Below, one piece after another: positions 8,199 through 17,504 of a stretch of 64,000 nucleotides of DNA. The DNA is from Mycobacterium xenopi. Its GTDB lineage: Bacteria > Actinomycetota > Actinomycetes > Mycobacteriales > Mycobacteriaceae. The stretch lies in NCBI RefSeq assembly GCF_009936235.1, contig NZ_AP022314.1:2728001-2792000 (forward strand), read 5' to 3'. Position numbers and translations under genes: made by a program. Within the stretch, counting starts at the first letter, position 1; each line of letters starts with the position of its first letter. The notes below the pieces were generated by a model. It was not told where the DNA came from. It made no database searches and saw only the letters and a program-made list of their open reading frames with translations.

Positions 8199-8310
8199 CC
8201 CGGTTCGATTGCCCGCCTCCTCCTCAGGCCATCCTGGCCCGCATCGTCGGCGGGCCCGGTTCGATTGCCCGCCTCCTCCTCAGGCCATCCTGGCCCGCAT
8301 CGTCGGCGGG
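8199..8310. repeat. Perfect 2 x 56-bp tandem repeat
   Basis: Two identical 56-bp units (8199–8254 and 8255–8310) abut without a mismatch. Each contains the inner dyad GGCCATCCTGGCC. Read on the minus strand, the motifs GCCGACGATGC and GAGGAGGAGGCGG resemble parts of MIRU units. They lie between parA and the O-methyltransferase gene. Perfect identity implies recent duplication or ongoing copy-number change, so this is a candidate VNTR locus. Confidence 0.9.
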
Positions 8311-8325
8311 CTAGGGTTGTCGCTC

Positions 8326-9078
8326 GTGAATCTCAAGCAGCATGTGCCGTTCTTGCGGTGGTCAGTGTGGCGGATGGTGACCGGTAACCGCAACATCCTC
8401 ACCACTGGCCAGATCGGCGACGGACGCGAAGCGGCAGCCGTCGAATACGTGCTGACAAACGCCCGCGCGGGTGATATCGACGACGTGCTGGCCACCATCG
8501 ACCGGTTCGCCTACGAGAAGTCGCTGCTGATCAACGTAGGCCCGGAGAAAGGCGCGCTGCTGGACGCGGCAGTGCGACGCGCCGATCCCAAGCTCGCCCT
8601 CGAACTCGGCACCTACTGCGGATACGGTGCGCTACGGATTGCCCGTGCCGCGCCCGGCGCCAAGGTGTACTCGGTCGAACTCGCCGAGGCCAACGCAGTC
8701 AACGCCCGCCAGATCTGGGCGCATGCCGGTGTCGCAGACCGGGTGACCTGCGTGGTCGGCACCATCGGCGACGGGGGGCGGACACTTGACGCGCTGGCCA
8801 CCGAACACGGCTTCATCGCCGGCGCGCTGGACTTCCTGTTCCTCGACCACGACAAGGACGCCTACCTGCCCGACCTGCAGAGCGTCCTCGACCGCGGCTG
8901 GCTGCACCGTGGTTCGATTGTCGTCGCCGACAATGTCAGGAATCCCGGCGCGCCCGAGTACCGCGCCTACATGCGAGCGCAGCAGGGCAAGCGGTGGAAC
9001 ACCGTTGAGCACAAGGCACACGTGGAGTACCAGACACTGATACCCGATCTCGTGCTCGAGTCGGAGTACCTGGGCTGA
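8326..9078 (+). CDS. Class I SAM-dependent O-methyltransferase (COMT-like)
   Basis: About 250 aa from the GTG at 8326. The SAM-binding core has LALELGTYCGYGALRIA (motif I) and an acidic loop YSVELAEANAVNAR. The metal- and substrate-binding signature of the catechol/caffeoyl-CoA O-methyltransferase fold follows: DFLFLDHDKDAYLPDL and VVADNVRNPG. It corresponds in position to Rv1703c of M. tuberculosis. The substrate is not determined. The start lies directly downstream of the 56-bp tandem repeat. It is convergent with xerD, with only 18 bp between stops. Confidence 0.9.
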   Translation: MNLKQHVPFLRWSVWRMVTGNRNILTTGQIGDGREAAAVEYVLTNARAGDIDDVLATIDRFAYEKSLLINVGPEKGALLDAAVRRADPKLALELGTYCGYGALRIARAAPGAKVYSVELAEANAVNARQIWAHAGVADRVTCVVGTIGDGGRTLDALATEHGFIAGALDFLFLDHDKDAYLPDLQSVLDRGWLHRGSIVVADNVRNPGAPEYRAYMRAQQGKRWNTVEHKAHVEYQTLIPDLVLESEYLG

Positions 9079-9096
9079 CCTCCGCGTCACGCAGCG

Positions 9097-10044
9097 CTAG
9101 CGTGCCCGCGGGTGCGCCCCGGCCCACACTTCGCGTAACGCATGCACGGTCACCAGCGTGTAGATCTGGGTCGTCGTTACCGAGGCATGCCCGAGCAACT
9201 CCTGCACCACCCGAACGTCAGCGCCCCCGTCGAGCAGGTGGGTCGCAAACGAATGCCGCAGCGTGTGTGGCGACACATTGGCGGTGATGCCGGCGCGTTC
9301 GGCGGCGTCCTGCAAGACTTGCCACGCACTTTGCCGCGACAGCCGCCCACCGCGCGCGTTGAGGAACATGCTTGGTGTTCCGCGGCCCCGCCGGGCCAGT
9401 TCCGGACGTCCGCGCACCAGGTAGGCCTTCAGTGCCTCCACGGCGGGACGCCCGACCGGCACCAGTCGCTGTTTGCCGCCCTTGCCGCGCAGCAGCACCG
9501 ACCTAGCGTGCATATCGACGTCGTCGACATCGAGCCCGACGGCTTCGGAGATCCGAGATCCGGTGGAATACAAGAACTCCAGCAGCGCCCGGTTACGTAG
9601 TGTCAACGGTCCGTCCGACGGGCTGTCGCCGCCCGCCGCCGCGAGCAGCGCCAACACCTCGTCGATCGTCAAACTCTTGGGCAGCCGACGCCCCGGGGTC
9701 GGTGGTTTGACCTCGCGGGCCACATCCACGTCGGTCAGTCCTTCGGCGGCGGCGAACCGGTGCAGGCCGCGCACCGCGATCAAGGCCCGCGCCGCCGACA
9801 CCGCCGACAGCGGCGGCGCCCCGGCCTCGGGATCACCACGCCGCAATGCCACCAGGAATTCGCTGACATCGTCCTCGCTGACCTTGGCCAGGTCATCAAT
9901 GCCGCGCACCGCCAGGTGCTCGCAATAACGGCGAAGGTCGCGGCGATACGAACTCAACGTGTTGGCGGCCACACCCCGCTCGATCGTCAGATGGTCGAGG
10001 TAGCCCTGCACCTGCGTCTCCACAGGCGGCGCCAGCGTGGTCAT
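9097..10044 (-). CDS. xerD: Tyrosine recombinase XerD
   Basis: Protein of 315 aa. XerC/XerD resolve chromosome dimers at dif. The N-terminal SAM-like core-binding domain includes QGYLDHLTIERGVAANTLSSY. The catalytic domain shows the R (TGSRISEAVGL), K (GKGGKQRLVP), HxxR (HTLRHSFATHLL), H (LLGHASVTTTQ) and Tyr (IYT) residues. The ATG at 10044 overlaps the stop of the Nudix gene in ATGA. The next gene is convergent. Confidence 0.96.
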   Translation of the reverse strand: MTTLAPPVETQVQGYLDHLTIERGVAANTLSSYRRDLRRYCEHLAVRGIDDLAKVSEDDVSEFLVALRRGDPEAGAPPLSAVSAARALIAVRGLHRFAAAEGLTDVDVAREVKPPTPGRRLPKSLTIDEVLALLAAAGGDSPSDGPLTLRNRALLEFLYSTGSRISEAVGLDVDDVDMHARSVLLRGKGGKQRLVPVGRPAVEALKAYLVRGRPELARRGRGTPSMFLNARGGRLSRQSAWQVLQDAAERAGITANVSPHTLRHSFATHLLDGGADVRVVQELLGHASVTTTQIYTLVTVHALREVWAGAHPRAR

Positions 10045-10664
10045 TGCCCAGCCTGTCGCGCAGCGAACGCTGTCGGTCGATCGACCCACGGCGCGTCCAC
10101 CGGCCGGGGCTGCGCGATGCCGTTGCGGACTGCGGATGCCGCCAAAATCCCGGACACGGCAAGGGCATTGACGATTTCCCCGCTGAACACCCGTCGTACC
10201 GCTTCGGCCAGTGGATACCAGTGCAGTGTCATGTCGGCTTCTTCGTCATGGCCTTTCGGTCGACCGACGTCGGTCAAACCGGTGGCCAGATACACCCGCA
10301 CAGACTCGTCGCTGAAACCCGGCGTGGAGTCCAGGTCGACCAGCACCTGCCACGTCTTCGCCTCGAGTCCAGCCTCTTCTCTCAGTTCCCGAGCGGCAGT
10401 GAGATGTGGTGGCTCTCCGTGGATGTCGAGCAGCCCGGCCGGCAGCTCCCACAGCCGCCGGCCGAACGGGTGCCGATACTGGTAAACCATCGGGATATTG
10501 TCGTCCTCGTCCAGCGCGACGACACCGACAGCGCCGTAGTGCTCGACCACCTCGCGGTTCACGACCTTGCCACCGGGCATCAGCACCTGATCCTTGCGGA
10601 GCGCGAATATTTTTCCGGTATGCAGGATTTCGGACGATATCGTCTCGAAGACGTGTTCAGCCAC
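10041..10664 (-). CDS. Nudix ADP-ribose pyrophosphatase
   Basis: Protein of 207 aa, close to Rv1700 of M. tuberculosis, which hydrolyses ADP-ribose to AMP and ribose 5-phosphate. The Nudix signature GEPPHLTAARELREEAGL lies near residues 85–102 and supplies the metal-binding glutamates. Flanking features (GAVGVVALDEDDNIPMVYQYRHPFG; LDSTPGFSDESVRVYLA) are typical of the ADPRase subfamily. The GTG start overlaps the pyrG stop by 8 bp, and the stop overlaps xerD by 4 bp. Confidence 0.94.
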   Translation of the reverse strand: MAEHVFETISSEILHTGKIFALRKDQVLMPGGKVVNREVVEHYGAVGVVALDEDDNIPMVYQYRHPFGRRLWELPAGLLDIHGEPPHLTAARELREEAGLEAKTWQVLVDLDSTPGFSDESVRVYLATGLTDVGRPKGHDEEADMTLHWYPLAEAVRRVFSGEIVNALAVSGILAASAVRNGIAQPRPVDAPWVDRPTAFAARQAGQ

Positions 10665-12414
10665 GGGCGACGGGTTGGGGCTCAGGTAGCGGCTGCCCGA
10701 CGCCGGCTCGGGGTTCGTTGCCGTTGGGCCGCTGCTCGGGGATCTCCACCGGTAGCCGCTCGGCGGCCTTGTAATCGATGGCCGCGCCGACGAAGGCGAC
10801 GAACAGTGGGTGCGGCCGGGTGGGACGGCTTTTCAGCTCGGGATGCGCTTGGGTGCCAACGACGAACGGATGGACTTCCGGCGGGTATTCGACGAACTCC
10901 ACCAGATGGCCGTCAGGCGAGGTACCACAAAATCGCAGCCCGCTCTCGGCGATTTTTTCGCGGTAGGCGTTGTTGACCTCGTAGCGGTGCCGGTGGCGCT
11001 CAGAGACCTGCGTAGTCTGATATGCCCGCGCGACAATCGAATCAGGTTCCAGCACAGCCGGATAGGCGCCTAGCCGCATAGTACCGCCCAGATCCGCCTC
11101 GCCTGCGACGATGTCCGTTTGGTCGGCCATGGTCGAAATGACCGGGTAGGGGGTGGCCGGGTCGAATTCGGCCGAATTGGCTTCGGTGAGACCGACCGAG
11201 CGGGCGGCTTCGATCACGATGCACTGCAAACCGAGGCAAAGCCCCAACACGGGTAGGCCTCTGGCCCGCGCATATCGGATCGCGCCGATCTTGCCTTCGA
11301 TGCCACGGATACCGAACCCACCCGGGATCAGCACACCATGTACGTCGTTCAACGCCGTCGCTGCGCCGCTCGGATCTTCGCAGTCATCGGATGCCACCCA
11401 GCGCATTTCTACCTTTGCGCGGTGCTTGAATCCACCGGCGCGCAGTGCTTCTGTCACCGACAGGTAGGCGTCGGAGAGGTCGACGTACTTGCCTACCAAT
11501 GCAATTCGCACAGTTTCCTGAGGCTCGTGCACTCTGCGAAGCAAGTCGTCCCATTCGGTCCAGTCGACGTCCCGGAATGGCAGGTTGAGTCGGCGCACCA
11601 CGAATGCGTCGAGTTCCTCACGGTGTAATACCTTGGGAATGTCGTAGATCGACGGAGCATCGGGGGTGGAGATCACGCCGTCGATGTCGACGTCACACAT
11701 CAGTGCGATCTTGTTTTTCAGTGGCTCGGGAACGTCGCGGTCGCAGCGCAGGATCAGTGCGTCGGGAGTGATACCGATGCTTCGCAGGGCGGCCACGGAG
11801 TGTTGGGTGGGTTTGGTTTTCAGCTCGCCCGAGGGTGCCAGATAGGGCACCAGCGACACATGCAGAAAGAAAACGTTCTCCCGGCCGAGATCGTGGCGGA
11901 CCTGCCGCGCCGCTTCCAGAAAGGGCTGCGACTCGATATCGCCGACAGTTCCGCCGATTTCGGTGATGACGACGTCCGGGCGATTGCCTTCGGCGTCGGG
12001 CTGAGCCATCGCCAGGATGCGCCGTTTGATTTCATCGGTGATATGCGGGATCACCTGGACCGTGTCGCCGAGATACTCGCCGCGCCGCTCTTTAGCTATG
12101 ACCGTCGAATAAACTTGCCCCGTAGTGACATTCGCTGACCCGGACAGGTCGCGGTCGAGGAATCTTTCGTAGTGACCGACGTCGAGATCTGTTTCGGCGC
12201 CGTCCTCGGTGACGAAAACCTCCCCGTGCTGGAACGGGTTCATGGTGCCCGGGTCGACGTTGAGGTAGGGATCGAGTTTTTGCATGGTCACATGCAACCC
12301 GCGAGCGGTCAGCAATTGGCCAAGACTGCTGGCGGTCAGCCCCTTGCCCAGGGACGAGACCACGCCGCCGCTGACGAAGAGGTGCTTGGTGGCGGTCTGC
12401 GGGTGCTTGCGCAC
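10657..12414 (-). CDS. pyrG: CTP synthase
   Basis: Protein of 585 aa. It makes CTP from UTP, ATP and glutamine. The N-terminal synthetase domain has HLFVSGGVVSSLGKGLTASS and DPYLNVDPGTMNPFQHGEV. The C-terminal class I glutaminase has LGLCLGLQC (nucleophile Cys) and the His-Glu pair in HPELKSR. The GTG at 12414 is chosen because GGAGGTG at 12421–12427 is an ideal ribosome-binding site 6–7 nt upstream; an upstream in-frame start is unlikely. It precedes the Nudix gene and xerD. Confidence 0.98.
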   Translation of the reverse strand: MRKHPQTATKHLFVSGGVVSSLGKGLTASSLGQLLTARGLHVTMQKLDPYLNVDPGTMNPFQHGEVFVTEDGAETDLDVGHYERFLDRDLSGSANVTTGQVYSTVIAKERRGEYLGDTVQVIPHITDEIKRRILAMAQPDAEGNRPDVVITEIGGTVGDIESQPFLEAARQVRHDLGRENVFFLHVSLVPYLAPSGELKTKPTQHSVAALRSIGITPDALILRCDRDVPEPLKNKIALMCDVDIDGVISTPDAPSIYDIPKVLHREELDAFVVRRLNLPFRDVDWTEWDDLLRRVHEPQETVRIALVGKYVDLSDAYLSVTEALRAGGFKHRAKVEMRWVASDDCEDPSGAATALNDVHGVLIPGGFGIRGIEGKIGAIRYARARGLPVLGLCLGLQCIVIEAARSVGLTEANSAEFDPATPYPVISTMADQTDIVAGEADLGGTMRLGAYPAVLEPDSIVARAYQTTQVSERHRHRYEVNNAYREKIAESGLRFCGTSPDGHLVEFVEYPPEVHPFVVGTQAHPELKSRPTRPHPLFVAFVGAAIDYKAAERLPVEIPEQRPNGNEPRAGVGQPLPEPQPVARG

Positions 12415-12544
12415 TATAGCCACCTCCGTGAAGACGGGCAGGACTACGCTCTGTGTGCTGTCACGCACTGGGCCTGCCGACCCACGGACATCCACCCTAA
12501 CACCGACGGCGTCGCACCGTCGCTAACACGCCCGGACAGCGCCG

Positions 12545-13489
12545 CTACTGTGCGACAGTCAGCGACGTGGCACCGTGGCCGATTCCGTACTGGCCGGTGT
12601 GACCGCCGTTGATCAGTTCGTGCAACCCCAGGACCACTGTGATCCGGCCCGGCTCGGCGTCGACGTCGTCGACGGTCGTAATCGCCGACGACATGCCGGG
12701 ATCGGCGCGGGTCACGGCGATGGCAGCCGGTCCGCTGGCCGATCCCTCGCGACCAGCCAACACGGTACCCGCACCGTGCGGCGCCAGCGCGGCAGCGAAT
12801 CGCGCCACACTGACGCCCTGGTTTCCGGCGTCCTCGCCCAGTGCGCCGCCGGTGATGACCACGGCCGCGTTCGCCGCACCGATATGCGCGTCGGAGGGGT
12901 AGGAGATGAAGCCGGTGTCGCGCAAAGCCGCCAGTACGACGTCGCGCTGGGCGTCGTCCACAGTAGGGACGGCGGGATCACGGTTGATCAGCAACGCGAT
13001 ACCGAGCAGATCACCGGCCTGCGAACCTTGATCAACGAACTTGGTGCTCAGCTGCGCGCCGGCCGGCACAATCGACGAGTTGACCACCGAACGCAGCTTT
13101 TCCGCGGAGTTGGCGTCGACGAATTCCTGGGTAAGCCGCAGCGTTCCGCTGACCGCAGCTCCGGCCTGGCCCATCAGCTTCGACACCGCTTCGACGTCGT
13201 CGTCTTTGGCGTCTGGTGTGCGAAACACAACCACCGACTTGCCCGTCAGCGCATCATGTACCACCCGTCCAGCCATCTGTGCAGCGAAATCGTTTGCTGC
13301 ACTAAGCTTCTCGTTCAGTACATTCTTCTGGTCGTTGAGCGTGTCGATCTGAGCGTGCAAATCTCGCTTCTCCGCCCGCAAACCGGACAACACTGTGTCA
13401 GACAGCAGCCCGGACCCCAACACGACTCCTAGTGCCAGCGCTACAAACACCGCAGCTAGCGAAATCGCATGGTGGCGTAGAGATATCAC
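12545..13489 (-). CDS. mctB: Copper transporter MctB
   Basis: Protein of 314 aa, homologous to Rv1698, which was described as a mycobacterial channel protein limiting intracellular copper. It has one N-terminal hydrophobic segment (ISLAAVFVALALGVVLGSGLL), a coiled coil (RAEKRDLHAQIDTLNDQKN) and a large extracytoplasmic alpha/beta domain ending LTVAQ. The GTG start lies 12 bp downstream of steA. The steA-mctB-pyrG order is conserved in mycobacteria and corynebacteria. Confidence 0.92.
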   Translation of the reverse strand: MISLRHHAISLAAVFVALALGVVLGSGLLSDTVLSGLRAEKRDLHAQIDTLNDQKNVLNEKLSAANDFAAQMAGRVVHDALTGKSVVVFRTPDAKDDDVEAVSKLMGQAGAAVSGTLRLTQEFVDANSAEKLRSVVNSSIVPAGAQLSTKFVDQGSQAGDLLGIALLINRDPAVPTVDDAQRDVVLAALRDTGFISYPSDAHIGAANAAVVITGGALGEDAGNQGVSVARFAAALAPHGAGTVLAGREGSASGPAAIAVTRADPGMSSAITTVDDVDAEPGRITVVLGLHELINGGHTGQYGIGHGATSLTVAQ

Positions 13490-13501
13490 TTCAACGCCGC
13501 T

Positions 13502-14683
13502 CTAGGTGATCCGGCCCTGCACCCAAACCGAGAAGCGATTCCAGTACTCGACGACCCAATGCATCACTGCGGCATCGGCACGCGATACCCACAGCACGGC
13601 GATCACGGCGATCAGCATGGTCAACACCAAAAGCGCAACGGCGCCACCGGACATGTGGCTGCGGTACAACGTGGCGACCGCCTTGGCGTCGACCAGCTTC
13701 TCCCCCACCCGCAGCCGGGTAAGAAACGTCGACGGGTTGCTGTTGACGCGGGTTCGGTCGAAGAACGTCTCGATGTTGGCGGTGTGCCCGGCCGTCACCA
13801 AGAGCGCGGCGCCGTGGTGGTCGGCCAGCAGCAGCGCCAGATCGGTGGCCGAGCCTGCGGCCGGGAACGTCATCGCCCCCACACCGAGGTCCTGAATGCG
13901 TTCCAAACCGGGCGCATGCCCGTCGGCGTCGGCGGGTAGCACCACCTGGGCACCGCATTTGAGGACTTCGGCGCTCATCTGTTCGGGGTCGCCGACAATG
14001 ATCTGAGGGCGATAACCCGCCTTGCGCAACACGTCTGCCCCGGCGCCGACACCGACCAGCACCGGCTGGTATTCCTTGATGAACGGCTTGAGCGCCTTGA
14101 GATCATCGGCGGCGCCGGGCTCGTCGGACACCACCACCACGTGGCGGCGGCGCAGGTCGACGTCGATGTCGGGAATTCCGATGCCGTCGATCAACAAGGG
14201 ACTTTCGCTGCGAATGAACTCAATCGTGTTGCCCGCGAACGCCTCCAGGTGGGCCACCAGCCCGCTTTTGGCTTCATGCATCAGGTCGGCGATGTCGTGG
14301 TCGGTGCGTTCGGTGCCGCGAATCAGCCGGCGGTCACCGGAATACACGCCACCGTTGTAGAGCCGGACTTTGGCGCCGTCCTTGACTTTCTTGAAGACCT
14401 CCGGACCCGTCTCGTCGATCAGGGTGACCCCGTTGGCCACCAACACCTCCGGGCCAAGGTTGGGATAACGGCCCGACACCGAGGGAGAGGCATTGACGAC
14501 GCCGGCGATGTCGGCTTCGACGAGCGCATCGGCGGTCACTCGGTCCAGATCGAGCACGTCGAGGACCACGATGTCACCAGGACCCACGCGGCGCAGCAAC
14601 CGGTCGATATCGCGGTCGACCCGGGCCGTGCCGACGACGCCGGGCCGGTCGGCGTTACGAGACAGAAGGGCAGACATCCTCAT
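13502..14683 (-). CDS. steA: Cytokinetic ring protein SteA
   Basis: Protein of 393 aa, orthologue of Rv1697 and the corynebacterial SteA, which acts with SteB at the division septum and supports cell separation. The body contains thiamine pyrophosphokinase-like motifs (VGVGAGADVLRKAGYRPQIIVGDPE; HTANIETFFDR). One C-terminal membrane segment (VALLVLTMLIAVIAVLWV) follows, with a short tail. Starts at 14683 or 14677 (both ATG) are possible. mctB, the next gene, may be the functional partner in the envelope. Confidence 0.93.
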   Translation of the reverse strand: MRMSALLSRNADRPGVVGTARVDRDIDRLLRRVGPGDIVVLDVLDLDRVTADALVEADIAGVVNASPSVSGRYPNLGPEVLVANGVTLIDETGPEVFKKVKDGAKVRLYNGGVYSGDRRLIRGTERTDHDIADLMHEAKSGLVAHLEAFAGNTIEFIRSESPLLIDGIGIPDIDVDLRRRHVVVVSDEPGAADDLKALKPFIKEYQPVLVGVGAGADVLRKAGYRPQIIVGDPEQMSAEVLKCGAQVVLPADADGHAPGLERIQDLGVGAMTFPAAGSATDLALLLADHHGAALLVTAGHTANIETFFDRTRVNSNPSTFLTRLRVGEKLVDAKAVATLYRSHMSGGAVALLVLTMLIAVIAVLWVSRADAAVMHWVVEYWNRFSVWVQGRIT

Positions 14684-14777
14684 GGGCCGATTCTGTCGGC
14701 GGAATTCCCCGGTCGCGGGGAGGCGCGCCGTAACACTAGCCTCATTAGTTATAAATTGTCACATCCACCACAGGCAC

Positions 14778-16568
14778 CTATGCTGTGGCGATGCGCTCGG
14801 CTCGCGCCGCTTCGAGCAGCTCGCGGGCGTGCGCACGAGCGCTGTCCGACTCGCCGAGCCCGGCCAGCATCCGGGCCAGCTCAGCGACGCGGTCCTCGCC
14901 GTCCACCCGGCGAACGCCGCTGGCACCGTCCCGCCCGATGGTGTCGACCACCAAGTGCACGTCGGCGTAGGCCGCCACCTGCGGCAGGTGCGTGACCACG
15001 ATGACCTGATGCGAGCGGGCGAGCCGGGCCAGGCGCCGCCCGATCTGCACCGCCGCACGCCCACCGACGCCGGCGTCGACCTCGTCGAAGACCATCGTGG
15101 TGCCCGCTGAACGTCCGCTCGAGGCGGCCAGGACCACCTCCAAGGCCAGCATCACCCGCGACAATTCGCCACCCGAAGCGCTTTTCGACAGCGGCAGCAC
15201 CGTGGTACCGCGGTGGGCGGCAAAGCCGAACTCGACCTGGTCGATACCGTCCGCCCCGGCGTGCACCAGCTCACCGGACGGCAGCCTCAGCGCGGCGGGA
15301 TCGCCGTCGTTGGCCGCCGTGGTCGTCACGGTGACGGCGAGTTCGGCGTCGGCCATCGCCAGCCCGGATAGCTCCGCGCTGACCGCCTTGGCGAGTCGTT
15401 TGGCCGCCTGTCGGCGCACCTTGCTGAGATCTGTTGCCGCTTCTGCTAGTTCGGCCGTCAGTTCGTCGACGCGGCGCTGCAGCATTGCCAGCGCGTCCTC
15501 CGAGACATCGATTTGCGTCAGCCGCTCGCGGGATTCACGCGCCCACTGCAACACGCCGTCGATGTCGGCGGCGTACTTGCGGGTCAGCGTGCGCAGTTGG
15601 GCCTGGCGAGCGAGTTTGGAGTCCAGTGCGCTGGCGTCGGCGGGCAGCTCGGACAGGTAATTGCCGAGCTCGCGGGCCGCATCGTGAACCACCGCCAGCG
15701 CTTCGTCGAGTTGATCCGCCAACGCGCGCAGCGCGCCATCGTCGGTGGCGTCCAACGCCGACTTTGCCCGGGCCAGCAGGTCGGCGGCCGAGCGTGGCTC
15801 GGCCGCAAACTCGGACACCACGTCGCCGTCGGGCAGCGTCCCGGATAACGCTGCGCGCGCACTGGCCGCCGCTTCGCGTAGCGCGTCCAGCTCGGAGAGC
15901 CGCCGGATGTCGGCGAGCAGCGCCTCGTCCTCACCCGGCTCGGGGGCGATGGTGTCGATCTCGTTGAGGGCGAACTTCAGCCGGTCTGCCTCCTGGGCTA
16001 ATTCCCGGGCGTGGTTGGTGCGGTCGACCAGGTCGCGGCGGGCCGACTGCCAAGCCTCGCGGAGTTTGCGGTAGCGCTCCAGACTCGAGCCGGCATCAGC
16101 GAAACGGTCCAGCGCGTTGCGCTGCTCGTCGGGCCGCATCAACCGCAGCTGATCGTTTTGGCCGTGCAGCGTGAGCAGCCCGGTGGTGAAGCTGCTCAGC
16201 GACTTGGCGGGCACGCTGCGGCCGCCCAAGTAGGCGCGTGACGGCCCGTCGCGGCTGACCGAGCGCAGCGCGATCACGCTGCCGTCGTCGTCGCGCTCGG
16301 CCCCCGACGCGTCGAGGATCTCATCGATTTGCGCGGCGATTTGCTCGTCGAGATCGACTGTGGTGAAACGACCTTCGACGACAGCGCGGTCAGCGCCCGA
16401 GCGCACCCTTGCGGCGTCGGCGCGCGCCCCGCCGAGCAGGTGCAGTCCGGTGACCACCATGGTCTTGCCGGTGCCGGTCTCGCCGGTCAACACGGTCAGG
16501 CCCCGGTCGAACTCCGCGGTCGCCACGCTGATCGCGCCCAGCGACTCGATGCGTATTTCACTCAACAT
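14778..16568 (-). CDS. recN: DNA repair protein RecN
   Basis: Protein of 596 aa, an SMC-like ATPase for double-strand break repair. Walker A is GETGTGKTM near residue 30. A central coiled coil rich in Ala, Glu and Arg runs from about 150 to 380. The C-terminal ABC half has the signature LSKSASGGELSRVMLALE, Walker B TTMVFDEVDAGVGG and a switch histidine in VVTHLPQVA. nadK lies 12 bp upstream, so the two are probably co-transcribed. No LexA box was seen nearby. Confidence 0.97.
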   Translation of the reverse strand: MLSEIRIESLGAISVATAEFDRGLTVLTGETGTGKTMVVTGLHLLGGARADAARVRSGADRAVVEGRFTTVDLDEQIAAQIDEILDASGAERDDDGSVIALRSVSRDGPSRAYLGGRSVPAKSLSSFTTGLLTLHGQNDQLRLMRPDEQRNALDRFADAGSSLERYRKLREAWQSARRDLVDRTNHARELAQEADRLKFALNEIDTIAPEPGEDEALLADIRRLSELDALREAAASARAALSGTLPDGDVVSEFAAEPRSAADLLARAKSALDATDDGALRALADQLDEALAVVHDAARELGNYLSELPADASALDSKLARQAQLRTLTRKYAADIDGVLQWARESRERLTQIDVSEDALAMLQRRVDELTAELAEAATDLSKVRRQAAKRLAKAVSAELSGLAMADAELAVTVTTTAANDGDPAALRLPSGELVHAGADGIDQVEFGFAAHRGTTVLPLSKSASGGELSRVMLALEVVLAASSGRSAGTTMVFDEVDAGVGGRAAVQIGRRLARLARSHQVIVVTHLPQVAAYADVHLVVDTIGRDGASGVRRVDGEDRVAELARMLAGLGESDSARAHARELLEAARAERIATA

Positions 16569-16580
16569 CGGTGAGCACCG

Positions 16581-17504
16581 CTACTGTCCGCGCCATCCGC
16601 TTACCGGGAGCCGGAACTTGCGCACCAGGCGGTCGGTGAACGGCGCAGAGTCCAGCCGCGCCCACTTCACCGGTGTGTCGCAGCGCGTCACCTCCAGCCG
16701 CCCGCCGGCCGGTACCTGCATTTCGCGGCGCCCGTCGCAGAACACCAGGGCATTGTGGCCGCTCGACTCGACTTCGATTGCGATGGTGGCGTCGGGGCTG
16801 GTGACCATCGGCCGGGCGAACAGTGCATGAGCATTGTTGGGCACCACGAGGATCGCCTCCAGGTCGGGCCACAACACCGGACCCCCCGCCGAGAACGCGT
16901 ACGCGGTCGACCCCGTCGGGGTTGCCACCAACACCCCGTCGCAGCCGAACGTCGACACCGGTCGACCGTCGACCTCCAGAACAACCCCGAGCACACCCAG
17001 CCGGGGGCCCTTTTCCAGGCTCGCTTCGTTCATTGCCCACCCGCGGTCGACGATCTGGCCCTTGGCGCGCACCACGATGTCAAGGGTCAGGCGGTCCTCG
17101 ATGCGGTAATTTCGGGCGACCACCCGTTCGAGGACAGCGTCGATAGCTTCGGCCTCGGCCTCGGCCAAGAAACCAATCCGGCCCAAGTTGACGCCGAGCA
17201 CCGGGATGTTCGCGGTGCGGGCCAACTCGGCCGCCCGCAGAAACGTGCCGTCACCCCCAAGCACCAGCACCAATTCGCATCCCTGGGCAGCGCGCGAGTC
17301 GGCATCGACCACCTCGATGTCGACACCAAGTGCGCGCATGTCGTCCGGCGACAGGTGCACCGGTCCCCGGTCGACTGCCTCAGCCGACAGTGCGCGCAAC
17401 CCAATTCCGTTGTCGGCCAAGCTTTTTTCAACTCTGCGCGCGGTCTCGGTCACCTCGTCGCGTCCGGGGTGAATCACAAGCAGGATCGTGCGGTCGCGGG
17501 TCAT
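16581..17504 (-). CDS. nadK: NAD kinase
   Basis: Protein of 307 aa, the length of Rv1695. It phosphorylates NAD to NADP with ATP or polyphosphate. Diagnostic motifs are LVLVLGGDGTFLRAAELA (GGDG), GVNLGRIGFLAE and the NAD-binding region GVLVATPTGSTAYAFSAGGP. The ATG overlaps the tlyA stop in ATGA. The order tlyA-nadK-recN is conserved in actinobacteria. Confidence 0.98.
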   Translation of the reverse strand: MTRDRTILLVIHPGRDEVTETARRVEKSLADNGIGLRALSAEAVDRGPVHLSPDDMRALGVDIEVVDADSRAAQGCELVLVLGGDGTFLRAAELARTANIPVLGVNLGRIGFLAEAEAEAIDAVLERVVARNYRIEDRLTLDIVVRAKGQIVDRGWAMNEASLEKGPRLGVLGVVLEVDGRPVSTFGCDGVLVATPTGSTAYAFSAGGPVLWPDLEAILVVPNNAHALFARPMVTSPDATIAIEVESSGHNALVFCDGRREMQVPAGGRLEVTRCDTPVKWARLDSAPFTDRLVRKFRLPVSGWRGQ

